Numbered from the stretch's first letter, positions 19,433 to 30,506 are shown. The stretch: DNA of 64,000 bases from Rhodobacterales bacterium LSUCC0031 (GCA_015689735.1 WVSP01000001.1:50001-114000); one strand, 5' to 3'. Notes: generated from the letters alone by a model not told the origin. A program made the numbers and translations.

Positions 19433-20234
19433 ATCTTATGGGCAGGCCATGATGATCATGGCCTGCCTTGTTCTTGCCGGTTGCGGCAACAGGTTCGGTG
19501 GCGTGAGTGACGGCCCTGTCGCACCTGCCCCGACACAGGTATCGGTGACATCTGACAGGATCGTCATTACTGGCCCCGATGGCTTTTGTGTTGATCCAAC
19601 CTCGACGCTGGACCAATCCGATACAGGTTTTGTTCTGCTCGGTAATTGCGCCGCGATCTCAAATTCTCGCCGCGCGCGCCAGCCTGCGACACCTGCGGTC
19701 CTGACCGCAACGGTATCAGCCCCCTCCACCGATGGGCGACTATCCGACAGCCTTCAGCAGCTCGATGGATTTTTCCGCTCGGATGAAGGGTTGAGCCTGC
19801 TTAGCCGCTCAGGCGACCCGGAGCAGGTCACAATCCTTGATACCGCCTTGGATGGCGGGGTTTTCTTGTTGCATGCAAGTGATACCAGCGCCGATGCGAT
19901 TGCCGGTGTGCAAAGCGACTATTGGCGCGCTTATCTCGATGTTGGACCGCGCCTCGCGACCTTGTCGGTGCTCTCGCTCGAAGAACGAAAACTCACCCGT
20001 GATGAAAGCCTGTCGCTTTTGCTCAGTTTCGTCCGCTTGGTGCAGGGTGCCAATCTCGACGTGCCACTGGCACCACTTTCGCCCAGTCCGCTCCCTGCGA
20101 CCACATCGCAACCGACCGTTCAACCGCAACAGCGACCGCAGAACGTTGCACCGATGCCAGCCATGCCGCCTGTCATGCCACCCGCGCGACCGACGCTCTG
20201 GAATGTCGGGATTTTTCGGCGGATACTCGGTTAA
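19413..20234 (+). CDS. Hypothetical lipoprotein with Pro-rich tail
   Basis: A 273-residue protein. The chosen ATG at 19413 overlaps the end of ilvD in another frame and follows AAGGAAAAGC, a good ribosome-binding site. The N-terminus then has a Lys-containing n-region and the lipobox LVLAGC (Cys about residue 24). The middle has no domain I recognise; the last 60 residues are very rich in Pro, Gln and Ala, typical of a flexible envelope linker, and end IFRRILG. A start at 19449 would leave an unusually short signal. It is followed by two more uncharacterised genes. Function unknown. Confidence 0.72.
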   Translation: MSTPISKSYGQAMMIMACLVLAGCGNRFGGVSDGPVAPAPTQVSVTSDRIVITGPDGFCVDPTSTLDQSDTGFVLLGNCAAISNSRRARQPATPAVLTATVSAPSTDGRLSDSLQQLDGFFRSDEGLSLLSRSGDPEQVTILDTALDGGVFLLHASDTSADAIAGVQSDYWRAYLDVGPRLATLSVLSLEERKLTRDESLSLLLSFVRLVQGANLDVPLAPLSPSPLPATTSQPTVQPQQRPQNVAPMPAMPPVMPPARPTLWNVGIFRRILG

Positions 20235-20307
20235 CGAAGGATCCAGCTTTTTGCGCCACTCCCTTGCGCGAGGCCGGGCTCATTCGATCCAAAAAGGTAG
20301 CGTATGT

Positions 20308-21081
20308 ATGGGTAACGATCGGTCGCGTTTTCTGGGGCTTTTCAGCCTTGCCAACCCGCTTAAGCGGATCGAGCGCGCGCTGCGCGCGCCCCACATCGTG
20401 CCCCTGCGCGACTTGCTGAGCTTCCATCAAAGCCTGCGCCATCTGCGCGGCGATGTTGATCGCCTAACCGCATTGACAAGTAGCGAAATGGTCGCCCGCC
20501 TGAGCGTGCTTGATCACAAAGAGCAGCCAGATCAATGCGATTGGGCCGAACGGGCCGCGCCTTGGCGGTTACGCCTCGCGCCGCAAGCCTATCTCGATTT
20601 CGCTTCGCCGCTGTCGCTTGGAACGGGCGTATCCATGTTTCACGACGCCAATAATGCCGATCTCTGCCTGCGCCAAACAAGGCGGCATGGTCACAAGACA
20701 GATGCAGCCTATGGCCTTGTACTCGAGGTCTATCGCTTTGACGGATCGTTCATATCAATGGTTCAAGACCTGTCTTGGGATGCGCTTCACGGCCTCAGCC
20801 TTGGGCATTGCTTTCGGGTTCAATTAACCCTTGATCGTGAACGACCGATCGAGATTTATGCCCGCCTCAATATCCAGCATGGCCCAAATCACGAAAAACT
20901 CGTGCGCCAATTCGCCTTTGACAAGGGTCAGGCCATTGCTGAATTCGATCTTGCCTATAGCAAGATCAATGAAAAGCGGATCGAAAAGGCTTGGGTTGAC
21001 CTGATCCTCGAAGGCCCGGAAATGAACCGGATCGCGATTTGGGACATGGTCATGTCGCGCGCGCCACGCGCCGATTTTTGA
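20308..21081 (+). CDS. DUF6478-like hypothetical protein
   Basis: A 257-residue soluble protein starting MGNDRSRFLGLFSLANPL. It contains WRLRLAPQAYLDFASPLSLG and a YARLNIQHGPN segment, followed by DLAYSKINEKRIEKAWVDLI, a pattern I associate with a Rhodobacterales-specific family (DUF6478); I cannot confirm this here. The central beta-rich part resembles a jelly-roll or carbohydrate-binding fold only loosely. Its function is unknown. It sits between a lipoprotein gene and a small hypothetical gene on the same strand. Confidence 0.7.
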   Translation: MGNDRSRFLGLFSLANPLKRIERALRAPHIVPLRDLLSFHQSLRHLRGDVDRLTALTSSEMVARLSVLDHKEQPDQCDWAERAAPWRLRLAPQAYLDFASPLSLGTGVSMFHDANNADLCLRQTRRHGHKTDAAYGLVLEVYRFDGSFISMVQDLSWDALHGLSLGHCFRVQLTLDRERPIEIYARLNIQHGPNHEKLVRQFAFDKGQAIAEFDLAYSKINEKRIEKAWVDLILEGPEMNRIAIWDMVMSRAPRADF

Positions 21082-21097
21082 GTGAGGGGTAAGGCCA

Positions 21098-21481
21098 ATG
21101 ACAGACGACGCGCTGGTTCGAATTCGTTTGGATGCAGGCCGATACGAGGCGTCGCTCAGCTCCACCAATCCCGCAATGGAGCAGGGGCTAGAGGCCGTGC
21201 ATGAAGGCAAAGTGGTCGCTGTCGCCACCCTCACCCAAGATCAGGGTGACAAGGGGCACTGGCAAGTGACGATCGATTTGCCCGCCGCCGTGATCGCCGA
21301 TGGGGTGCAGGTTATCGCGATCCGGGCGATTGCCACGGGTGCGGTGCTCGACCGCATCACCTTGATGTCCGGCACCCCCCTCGACGAGGATATCCGGGTC
21401 GAAGTTGCGCTGCTGCGTGATGAGTTAGAGATGCTCAAACGCGCCTTTCGCCGCCACTGCGCCGAGACTGTCATCCGCTAA
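21098..21481 (+). CDS. Small hypothetical protein
   Basis: A 127-residue protein 16 bases after the previous gene, preceded by GAGGGGTAAGGCCA. The predicted pattern is mostly beta strands (GHWQVTIDLPAAVIADGVQV), with a C-terminal helix (EVALLRDELEMLKRAFRRHC). There is no signal peptide or membrane segment. I do not recognise the family; the position suggests it works with the two upstream genes. Confidence 0.68.
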   Translation: MTDDALVRIRLDAGRYEASLSSTNPAMEQGLEAVHEGKVVAVATLTQDQGDKGHWQVTIDLPAAVIADGVQVIAIRAIATGAVLDRITLMSGTPLDEDIRVEVALLRDELEMLKRAFRRHCAETVIR

Positions 21482-21492
21482 GCCGCGCCTGA

Positions 21493-23592
<2,100 letters not shown>

Positions 23593-23689
23593 GGAGAACG
23601 TTACTCCAAAAATACGGGAAACGAAGATTATCGCCAGATGTTGCCTGAAAAAAATAATTGACAGAGATGCGACCGCTAGTTGCTTGGGT

Positions 23690-24052
23690 TCAACTACAAA
23701 CCGAAGAGGGGTAATTTATTATACTTGAAGTTTCAAGCAATACGGTTCCAATAGGGTAAGTCAAGATGCTGATACTCACTATCATTAGCACATACAATAT
23801 TTTTCCCTTAAGGCTTGATCCAAAAAAGATCCAAGGAAATAGATCTTTAATTCTCCCAATAATGGTAGCTACACCCAACCAAAAAAAGAAAATTGCTATA
23901 AGAAAAGAGGAGATGAAAGCGAGTAAATCCAGTTCAGTAGAGCATTCATAGTAAATATTCGTGCGGTTACTTATATATGAAAAAATCCCCAATAGCGCGG
24001 TTGCCTTAAGGACTTCTTCGGCTGACTTAGACACACTCCGATCTACCGGCAT
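23690..24052 (-). CDS. Hypothetical small membrane protein in AT-rich patch
   Basis: A 120-residue frame with at least two membrane segments (about residues 43-66 and 84-106) and a possible third near residue 20. Composition is rich in Ile, Phe, Ser and Tyr, and the DNA from about 23600 to 24150 is clearly AT-rich, unlike every neighbour. No family is recognised. A GGAG lies about 11 bases before the ATG. It could be a foreign gene or a chance frame in AT-rich DNA; the consistent hydrophobic pattern favours a real gene. Confidence 0.5.
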   Translation of the reverse strand: MPVDRSVSKSAEEVLKATALLGIFSYISNRTNIYYECSTELDLLAFISSFLIAIFFFWLGVATIIGRIKDLFPWIFFGSSLKGKILYVLMIVSISILTYPIGTVLLETSSIINYPSSVCS

Positions 24053-24154
24053 CTAACTGTACGCTCCATCTTATTGATAACAAACTAGTTCTTTTTTTCG
24101 GGAAAAGAGTTGAATGACCAGTATGATACTACAACATAGTTGTAGTTAAGCCCC

Positions 24155-25066
24155 CTACCCCACCCGATCCAGAACATACCGCGCGGTCATCAGGTCGAGA
24201 TGCGCGCCGCCGCCGTTTTTGAACAGCGTGATCTCGTCCTCCGACCGGCGGGAAAAGGTGCCGCTTTCCAGATCGTAGTAATCGGCCAGCACATCGCCCT
24301 CGGCGAGGACCCCGTGGGCCAGCGGGATCTTCAACTCGCCGATATGGCCGATGGTGGTGGCGCGGCTGTCCACGAAAATCCGCGCGCGGGTCAGCGCCGC
24401 ATCATCGGCCTCGCGCATGTCGGGCCGGTAGGCGCCGATCAGGTCGAGATGCTGACCGGGGCGCAGCCATGCGCCCTTGACCACCGGGTCGGTCGCCATC
24501 GTGGCGCAGGTGATGATGTCGGCACCACGCACCGCCCCCTCCAGATCATCCGCCACATCCATGCCGGGAAAGCGCGCGGCCAAGCGTTCCGCGCCTTCGC
24601 GGCTGCGGTTCCAGACCACAAAGCGCGCAGCGGGGAAAAGCGCGCCATAGGCTTCGCGCAGCGAGGCCGCGACCGTTCCCGCCCCGACGATCAGGATCAT
24701 CTCGCTTTCGGGCCGGGCCAAGCGCCGCGCGGCGCATAGGCTGTCGCCCGCCGTCTTCCACTTGGTCAGCAGATGGAAATCGACAATCGCGGCCAAGGTG
24801 CCATCGGTGTCGGAATATAGCGCCGCCGACCCGTTCACCGCCGGTTTGCCCAAAGCGGCATTGCCGGGGAAAATCGTCGCCGTCTTGACCAGCTGCCCCA
24901 AGCCATCGATCCACGCCGCCCGCGACAGCAGCGTATCGGCCCCGCGATAGAGGAAACTATCGGCGATCTCGGCGCGCGGGCGTGCATGCCCGGCCTCGAG
25001 CGCATCGCACAGCCCCAGCCAATCAAGCCGGGCTTCCGCCTCAGGCCCGATGATGGCGACGCTCAC
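24155..25066 (-). CDS. Ornithine cyclodeaminase / mu-crystallin family protein
   Basis: A 303-residue NAD(P)-binding protein. The family pattern is seen in LVKTATIFPGN, DGTLAAIVDFHLLTKWKT and the Rossmann loop ILIVGAGTVAASL (about residue 125), ending with ITLFKNGGGAHLD. Members include ornithine cyclodeaminase, delta1-pyrroline-2-carboxylate reductase and alanine dehydrogenase-like enzymes, so the substrate is open. It is the last gene of an operon; its start overlaps the HAD gene's stop by 4 bases. Confidence 0.87.
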   Translation of the reverse strand: MSVAIIGPEAEARLDWLGLCDALEAGHARPRAEIADSFLYRGADTLLSRAAWIDGLGQLVKTATIFPGNAALGKPAVNGSAALYSDTDGTLAAIVDFHLLTKWKTAGDSLCAARRLARPESEMILIVGAGTVAASLREAYGALFPAARFVVWNRSREGAERLAARFPGMDVADDLEGAVRGADIITCATMATDPVVKGAWLRPGQHLDLIGAYRPDMREADDAALTRARIFVDSRATTIGHIGELKIPLAHGVLAEGDVLADYYDLESGTFSRRSEDEITLFKNGGGAHLDLMTARYVLDRVG

Positions 25067-25686
25067 GGCCGCGCCTCATCCGCGGTCAGCAGCCCCGCCG
25101 CCACCAGCCGGTCGGCCCAGCCTTGCGGATGCGCGAACAGATGCGCCTGCCAGCCGCGATCCTCGGCCACCTTGATATTGGCCACCCGGTCATCGGCAAA
25201 GAGGATCGCACCGGGCGGCAGCGCCAGCCGTTCCTCGACCATCTCGTAAATGCGCGGATCGGGTTTGGTCACCTGCATCCGCCCCGAGACGAACTCGATA
25301 TCGAATTCATTGAGGAAATCGAACTGCGTCTGGGCATAGGCGTAGCTGTCCACCCCGAAATTCGTCAGGCAATGCACCGGCACCCCCTTGGCGCGCAGCC
25401 GCCGCAGAAGCGTGACGGAATGATCGATGACCGGCGTGGCAAGCTCGATCCAGCTGTCATGCCAATCGCGGATCTCGGCGCGCCATTTCGGATGGGCATC
25501 GGCGGTCTCGTAAATCACTTGGGTAAATGGCTCGCCGCGATCCACGCGCTCGTTCATCCAGTGCAGATCGACCTCCGCAAACAGCGCGCGGCGGCGTTCC
25601 TCGCCATAGACGCGGTCATAATAATCCTCGGGCTGCCAACCGATCAGCACATTCCCGATGTCGAAAATAACAGCTTCGGGTGTCAT
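25063..25686 (-). CDS. HAD-family phosphatase (YihX-like)
   Basis: A 207-residue haloacid dehalogenase-superfamily hydrolase. Motif I is AVIFDIGNVLIGW (nucleophile Asp9), motif II HCLTNFG, the conserved Lys lies in VTKPDPRIY, and motif III is ILFADDRVANI. The DIGNV form of motif I, with Gly instead of the second Asp, resembles E. coli YihX, a glucose-1-phosphate phosphatase. The substrate is not certain. It overlaps both operon neighbours by 4 bases. Confidence 0.86.
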   Translation of the reverse strand: MTPEAVIFDIGNVLIGWQPEDYYDRVYGEERRRALFAEVDLHWMNERVDRGEPFTQVIYETADAHPKWRAEIRDWHDSWIELATPVIDHSVTLLRRLRAKGVPVHCLTNFGVDSYAYAQTQFDFLNEFDIEFVSGRMQVTKPDPRIYEMVEERLALPPGAILFADDRVANIKVAEDRGWQAHLFAHPQGWADRLVAAGLLTADEARP

Positions 25687-26522
25687 GCGCCCACCCCATA
25701 AAGCGCCTCGGCGTGGAAATTCACGTGATCCTCCATGAAGGTCGAAACGAAATAATAGCTGTGATCATAGCCGGGCTGAAAGCGGATCGTGGCATGCTGC
25801 CGCCGCGCGGCGATGGCGCTTGCCAAGGCTTCGGTCCCCAACAGATGCCCGAACTGATCCGCCGTGCCGGTGTCGATCAACATCGGCCCCGCAAAGCCGC
25901 GTTCGCGCATCAAGACGCTCGCATCATGCGCCGCCCAAAGCGCGGTGTCATCGCCCAGATAGGCGGTGAACTGCTTGCGCCCCCAATCGCTTTGCATCGG
26001 GTTACAGATTGGCGCGAGTGCCGAGACGCTGGCAAACCGCCCCGGAAAGCTCATCGCAATCGTCAGCGCGCCATGCCCACCCATCGAATGCCCGGTGATC
26101 GCTTGGCGCCCCTCATCCAGCGCAAAGCGCTTGAACAGCGCTTGAGGCAATTCATCGGTGATATAGCTCCACATCTGGAAATGCTGCGCCCAAGGGTCTT
26201 GCGTGGCGTTAAGATAAAACCCCGCCCCTTGCCCCAGATCATAGGCGTCATCATCGGCCACACCCGCCCCACGGGGCGAGGTGTCGGGGAAAACCAGCGC
26301 GATGCCTTGCTCGGCGGCCCAAGTTTGCGCGCCCGCCTTTTCCATCGCATTGGCATGGGTGCAGGTCAGCCCAGAGAGATACCACAAGACCGGCACCGCA
26401 CCATCGGCCGCCTCGACCGGCAGGAACAAGCCAAAGGTCATCTCGGTCCCCGTGGCATCCGATGCATGCCGATATACGCCTTGCGTGCCACCAAAACACC
26501 GGTTCTCGGAAATCGTTTCCAT
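25683..26522 (-). CDS. fghA: S-formylglutathione hydrolase
   Basis: A 279-residue alpha/beta hydrolase of the esterase D family. The nucleophile elbow ITGHSMGGHGA carries the catalytic Ser, and the Asp and His of the triad are placed in DTGTADQF and GYDHSYYF. WYLSGLTCTHANAMEKAG is characteristic. It hydrolyses S-formylglutathione to glutathione and formate, the second step of formaldehyde detoxification after the class III alcohol dehydrogenase encoded at 29248-30378. The ATG at 26522 (METISENRCFGG) is preferred over an upstream start at 26576. Confidence 0.95.
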   Translation of the reverse strand: METISENRCFGGTQGVYRHASDATGTEMTFGLFLPVEAADGAVPVLWYLSGLTCTHANAMEKAGAQTWAAEQGIALVFPDTSPRGAGVADDDAYDLGQGAGFYLNATQDPWAQHFQMWSYITDELPQALFKRFALDEGRQAITGHSMGGHGALTIAMSFPGRFASVSALAPICNPMQSDWGRKQFTAYLGDDTALWAAHDASVLMRERGFAGPMLIDTGTADQFGHLLGTEALASAIAARRQHATIRFQPGYDHSYYFVSTFMEDHVNFHAEALYGVGA

Positions 26523-26536
26523 CCCAGTCTCCTCTG

Positions 26537-27487
26537 TCAACCGCCCGGCACGATCCCAGCCATCCCCGAGACCCAAGCGATCACGACCGACACCGTCAGG
26601 ATCGAGATGACCGTCGACACCAAGATCGCCGCCGATACCCGCTGCGGTGCCACCCCGTAATGCTGCGCCAGCATGAAGATATTGCCCGCCACAGGCAATG
26701 ACGCCGCCGCAATCATCACCGCCGCATCAAAGGCCGGCACCGGGAACAACAAAAGTGCGGCAAAAGCCACCGCCGCAGGGTGCAGCACCAGCTTGCAGAA
26801 ACTCAGCCAGCCCGCCACCGCGATCCGCTCGGCCGATTTCCCGGCAAGCGAAGCCCCGATCGCAAACAGCGCACCGGGCGTCGCCGCCGCCCCCAATATG
26901 CCCAAGAATTCGTTGACAGGCCCCGGCAAAGGCATGCCCGTCGATGACCAAGTTAGGCCCAACACCATCGACACGATCATCGGGTTCTTCAGCAAGCCCA
27001 AGCCCACCGTCTTGACGATCCCAAGCGACATCCGCCCATCGCGGCTGCCGGTGATCAGGATCACGATCAGCGAAGAAAAAACGATCAGATCCAGCGCCAG
27101 GACCATCAGCACAGGCCCCGCCGCTGCCTCACCCATCAAGACGATCAGCATCGGCACGCCCAGAAACCCGGTATTGCCGATCACCGCGCATTGCGCCTCG
27201 ACCGCCGCCTCGGCCACCGAAACCCGTCGCAAAAGGGCCACCGCCGTGGCGATCGCGTAGACCACGAAACAGCCCCACAGATAGGCCGCGACGAACCACC
27301 AATCGAAGATCTCCGACAGCGACAGGTTCGCGGCAAAGCGGAACAGCATCGCCGACAGCGCGAAATAGAACACGAATTTGGTCAGATAGGCTGCGGCCTC
27401 CGCGGTGAAAAAGCCGCTGCGGCAGGCCTGCCAACCCAGCCCGATCAAGGCAAAAAACGGCAATGTCTTGAGAAAAATCTCGATCAT
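26537..27487 (-). CDS. AEC-family transporter
   Basis: A 316-residue membrane protein with about ten hydrophobic segments in the two five-helix halves typical of the auxin efflux carrier (AEC/BASS-like) family. Landmarks include VFYFALSAMLFRF, a conserved NTGFLGVP segment and the C-terminal LAQHYGVAPQRVS. Known bacterial members move malonate, malate or other organic acids, so the substrate is open. It is the first gene of an operon that continues with fghA, a HAD phosphatase and an ornithine cyclodeaminase-like gene; a TetR gene diverges from it. Confidence 0.88.
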   Translation of the reverse strand: MIEIFLKTLPFFALIGLGWQACRSGFFTAEAAAYLTKFVFYFALSAMLFRFAANLSLSEIFDWWFVAAYLWGCFVVYAIATAVALLRRVSVAEAAVEAQCAVIGNTGFLGVPMLIVLMGEAAAGPVLMVLALDLIVFSSLIVILITGSRDGRMSLGIVKTVGLGLLKNPMIVSMVLGLTWSSTGMPLPGPVNEFLGILGAAATPGALFAIGASLAGKSAERIAVAGWLSFCKLVLHPAAVAFAALLLFPVPAFDAAVMIAAASLPVAGNIFMLAQHYGVAPQRVSAAILVSTVISILTVSVVIAWVSGMAGIVPGG

Positions 27488-27552
27488 GTTGCTTGGCTAA
27501 TCCGCCCCCGTGCGAGAGTCCATCCATCCCGCGCATCCACCTACACATCCAA

Positions 27553-27596
27553 GGGTTTCGCCGAAATCCTTGCCGAAACTGAACCGAATGGTTTAC
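27553..27596. promoter_or_regulatory. Candidate TetR operator between tetR and AEC operon
   Basis: TTTCG-C-CGAAA (27556-27566) is a perfect short dyad, followed by two further CCGAA repeats and AACC-GAAT-GGTT (27581-27592). Repeated dyads between a divergent regulator and its neighbour are the usual place for a TetR operator. No binding evidence is available. Confidence 0.3.
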
Positions 27597-27618
27597 GTTG
27601 CAATCAAAGGGGCCGAGG

Positions 27619-28254
27619 ATGAATGCACCAGAGCAGATCAAGAAAGGTCGCAAATTCGATCAGGTGATCGAAGGCGCGCGCTCCGTCTTCATGCGCGAGG
27701 GCTATGAGGGGGCAAGCGTCGACGTCATCGCGCGCGATGCAGGCGTCTCAAAAGCCACGCTTTACAGCTATTTCCCCGACAAACAGCATCTCTTTCTTGC
27801 CGTGCTTGAAACCGAATGCGCCCAACAGGCCGAGGTCGAGTTTCTGGCCGATACCAACAACTTGACCGTCGAAGAAACGCTGCATGTGATCTGCAAGACC
27901 TTGATCACCTTCTTTCTGTCGCGCTTCGGCCAAGACATGTTTCGCGTCTGCGTGGCCGAGGCGCAGCGCTTCCCCGAACTTGGCCGCACCTTCTACGAAA
28001 GTGGCCCCAAAAAGTGGGGGCGCAAGATCGCGCTCTATCTCGACAGCCCCAAAGCACGCCAAAGCCTCGACATCGCAGATAGCCTTTTGGCCGCCGATCA
28101 ACTCGCCCAGCTCTGCCGCGCAGATCTGATGCTCAAAGTACTCTTCGGCATCGAGAAAGACCCCCATGAGGACGAGATCGACCGCATCGCCGCCGAGGCC
28201 GTGAAAACCTTCCTCGCCCGTTACCAGCGCCATGCACCCCTCACTAACGGTTAA
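27619..28254 (+). CDS. TetR-family transcriptional regulator
   Basis: A 211-residue regulator. The N-terminal helix-turn-helix (ASVDVIARDAGVSKATLYSY, about residues 35-54, followed by FPDKQHLFLAV) is clear and the rest is an all-helical ligand domain of the TetR C-terminal type. The ATG at 27619 follows GGGGCCGAGG; the frame opens at 27598. Because it is divergent from the AEC-fghA operon, local control of that operon is likely but not proven. Repeat copy B lies after its stop. Confidence 0.9.
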   Translation: MNAPEQIKKGRKFDQVIEGARSVFMREGYEGASVDVIARDAGVSKATLYSYFPDKQHLFLAVLETECAQQAEVEFLADTNNLTVEETLHVICKTLITFFLSRFGQDMFRVCVAEAQRFPELGRTFYESGPKKWGRKIALYLDSPKARQSLDIADSLLAADQLAQLCRADLMLKVLFGIEKDPHEDEIDRIAAEAVKTFLARYQRHAPLTNG

Positions 28255-28274
28255 GGTTAACGCGCGCGCCCCCG

Positions 28275-28331
28275 CTTCTTCGTTTCATAAATATCCCGGG
28301 GGAGGCCGGAACGGCCGGGGGCAGCGCCCCC
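28275..28331 (+). repeat. Dispersed palindromic element, copy B
   Basis: A 57-bp element with the same parts as copy A (8044-8100): leader, AAATATCCCGGGGG core, GGCCG-GAA-CGGCC hairpin and GGGGGC-AGC-GCCCCC hairpin. It differs from A at three positions. It lies between the convergent tetR and a small hypothetical gene. Confidence 0.85.
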
Positions 28332-28345
28332 AAAAAGGCGATTGC

Positions 28346-28744
28346 TCAATCAAGGAAAACGGCCGGCGACAATGTCTCGCAGTTTGCAACGCCCTGCCAC
28401 AGCGCCTGTAGCGCCCAGCCACGCATCATCGTGGTCTGCACAAGATAGAGATGCCCGGTCAGGGGCAAACGAATGGGCGCGCTTTCAAAGTGCAGGCCAC
28501 AGATCTGTGCCGACAGCCGCTCGCCCTCGGACAGGGCCAGCGCGCCCAACTGTCGATCAGCACCGGGCATCAAGGTCACGAAAATCTCGGTGATCCCACC
28601 CGATTCTGACACGGCAATGTCGGCAATGTCGAAAAATGACAGCGCGATGTGGCCTGCCGCAGATGCCACGATCAGCGGCTCTGTTGCAGCCATCACCTGG
28701 CTTGCCGCACTCGACAGCACAAAGGCGCAAAGCCAGTGTTTCAC
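28346..28744 (-). CDS. Hypothetical secreted protein
   Basis: A 132-residue protein starting at a GTG that overlaps the GNAT gene's stop (GTGA). The N-terminus is a Sec signal peptide (VKHWLCAFVLSSAASQVMA, cleaved about residue 19), so the product should be periplasmic. The mature part is predicted to be beta-rich, with two Cys (in SAQICGLHF and GVANCETL) that could form a disulfide. No family is recognised. Operon position after GNAT and the alcohol dehydrogenase gives no clear role. Confidence 0.72.
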   Translation of the reverse strand: MKHWLCAFVLSSAASQVMAATEPLIVASAAGHIALSFFDIADIAVSESGGITEIFVTLMPGADRQLGALALSEGERLSAQICGLHFESAPIRLPLTGHLYLVQTTMMRGWALQALWQGVANCETLSPAVFLD

Positions 28745-29244
28745 GGCAGATCTTTCCACATGATCAAGGCATCGACATAGCCGATCTTTGGATGCGCGAA
28801 AGCACCGGGCAAACGCCCAATGATCCGAAAGCCCGCCTTTTCCCATGTCGCAACCGCCCGCGTGTTCGTCGCGACGACGAAATTGAACTGCATCGCGCGA
28901 TAGCCCACGGCCGTGGCCCGCGCCAAGGCATGATCGAGCATCGCCCGCGCAACCCCGCGCCCCTGCGCCGCGGTTGCGGTGACAAAGCCGCAATTGCACA
29001 CATGCGCGCCACCGCCCGGCTGGTTGGGGCGCAGATAATAGCTCCCCAAAACCGCACCATCCATTTCGGCGACAAAACTGGTCTTCTCGGCACTGCACCA
29101 ATAGGCCAAAGCCTCCGCGGCCGTGATGTCGGGGGCGATGGTATAAGTCTCGCCTGCCCGGAAGACCGGCAAGAGCAAGCCGACAAGCGCCCCGGCATCA
29201 TCCGGGACGACAGGCCGAATGATCAGGCCCTCAGGGCCGCGCAT
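28741..29244 (-). CDS. GNAT-family N-acetyltransferase
   Basis: A 167-residue acetyltransferase. The acetyl-CoA binding motif A is seen as TAAQGRGVARAML (about residues 90-102), and a C-terminal WEKAGFRIIGRLPGAF strand-helix is typical. The acceptor is unknown. It lies 3 bases after the class III alcohol dehydrogenase and overlaps the next gene by 4 bases, so these three form an operon. Confidence 0.87.
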   Translation of the reverse strand: MRGPEGLIIRPVVPDDAGALVGLLLPVFRAGETYTIAPDITAAEALAYWCSAEKTSFVAEMDGAVLGSYYLRPNQPGGGAHVCNCGFVTATAAQGRGVARAMLDHALARATAVGYRAMQFNFVVATNTRAVATWEKAGFRIIGRLPGAFAHPKIGYVDALIMWKDLP

Positions 29245-29247
29245 CGC

Positions 29248-30378
29248 TCAATACACCACGACCGCGCGGATCGATTTACCCGCATGCATCAGGTCAAAGG
29301 CAGTATTGATCTCATCGAGCGGCATGGTGTGGGTGATCATCGGATCGATCTCGATCTTGCCGTCCATGTACCAATCGACGAATTTCGGCACATCCGTCCG
29401 CCCTTTAGCACCGCCGAAAGCCGTGCCTTTCCAGACCCGGCCTGTGACCAGCTGGAAGGGCCGGGTCGAAATCTCGGCCCCGGCCGGTGCCACACCGATG
29501 ATGACCGAGACACCCCAACCGCGATGCGCGCATTCCAGCGCATCGCGCATCACCTGCACATTGCCCGTCGCATCAAAGGAATAGTCAACGCCCCCGATCT
29601 GGTCGGCACCGCGCTTGGTCAGGTTCACGATCTCCTGCACCACCGACCCTTCGATCTTGGCGGGGTTGATGAAATGGGTCATCCCGAACTTGCGCGCCAT
29701 CTCGGCCTTGGCGTCGTTTAGATCCACGCCGATGATCATGTCGGCACCCGCCATCCGCAACCCTTGGATCACATTGAGCCCGATCCCCCCAAGGCCAAAG
29801 ACGGCCGCCGTCGCCCCAATCTCGACGCCCGCGGTGTTGATCACCGCCCCGATCCCCGTGGTCACCCCGCAGCCGATGTAGCAGATCTTGTCGAAAGGCG
29901 CGTCGGGGCGCACCTTGGCCAGCGCAATCTCGGGCAGGACCGTGTGATTGGCAAAGGTCGAGCAGCCCATGTAGTGATAGATCGGCGTGCCATCCATCAT
30001 CGAGAACCGCGTGGTGCCGTCGGGCATCAACCCCTGCCCCTGGGTGTTGCGGATCGCGGTGCAGAGGTTCGTTTTGCCCGACAGGCAGGAGGGGCATTGC
30101 CGACATTCCGGGGTATAAAGCGGGATGACATGATCACCGGGCTTGAGCGTGGTGACACCATCGCCTACCGCCACGACGACCCCCGCACCTTCATGGCCAA
30201 GGATACAGGGAAAAATTCCCTCGGGGTCAGCGCCCGACAAGGTGAATTCATCCGTGTGGCAAATCCCCGTGGCCTTGATCTCGACCAGAACCTCACCGGC
30301 CTTGGGATCGTCGAGGTTCACCTCCATGATCTGAAGCGGCTTTCCGGCTTCCAGCGCGACAGCGGCACGTGTGCGCAT
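29248..30378 (-). CDS. S-(hydroxymethyl)glutathione dehydrogenase / class III alcohol dehydrogenase
   Basis: A 376-residue zinc-dependent dehydrogenase that oxidises S-hydroxymethylglutathione (formaldehyde bound to glutathione) to S-formylglutathione with NAD. Catalytic zinc ligands are in GICHTDEFT and LGHEGAG, the structural zinc site is the four-Cys run in [16 protein letters not shown], and the NAD fold is [11 protein letters not shown]. The class III signature [20 protein letters not shown] is present. Its partner hydrolase is at 25683-26522, in a different operon. The names adhI, flhA and frmA are used in different species. Start chosen at the ATG at 30378. Confidence 0.95.
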   Translation of the reverse strand: MRTRAAVALEAGKPLQIMEVNLDDPKAGEVLVEIKATGICHTDEFTLSGADPEGIFPCILGHEGAGVVVAVGDGVTTLKPGDHVIPLYTPECRQCPSCLSGKTNLCTAIRNTQGQGLMPDGTTRFSMMDGTPIYHYMGCSTFANHTVLPEIALAKVRPDAPFDKICYIGCGVTTGIGAVINTAGVEIGATAAVFGLGGIGLNVIQGLRMAGADMIIGVDLNDAKAEMARKFGMTHFINPAKIEGSVVQEIVNLTKRGADQIGGVDYSFDATGNVQVMRDALECAHRGWGVSVIIGVAPAGAEISTRPFQLVTGRVWKGTAFGGAKGRTDVPKFVDWYMDGKIEIDPMITHTMPLDEINTAFDLMHAGKSIRAVVVY

Positions 30379-30477
30379 TGTGTGATCCCTTGTTTGTGAC
30401 GTTGAGTCCAACTTGGGCCAATCGCGCGCACATGGCAACGGCGCAAGCCCGGCTTTATACACCAAGGCGACATGGCC

Positions 30478-30506
30478 TTGCGCCGCGCCCCGATTCCCCC
30501 TATATG
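30478..30506 (+). promoter_or_regulatory. Candidate sigma-70 promoter of the rimP-nusA-infB operon
   Basis: TTGCGC (30478-30483), a 17-base spacer and TATATG (30501-30506). Transcription would start near 30513, giving a leader of about 100 bases that includes the terminator-like hairpin at 30564-30585. Confidence 0.4.

Noticed and set aside
23600..23632. A possible fifth, degenerate copy of the palindromic element (ATACGGGAAACGAAGA)
   Set aside because: Only the leader-like part is similar and no hairpin follows, so the match is too weak to list.
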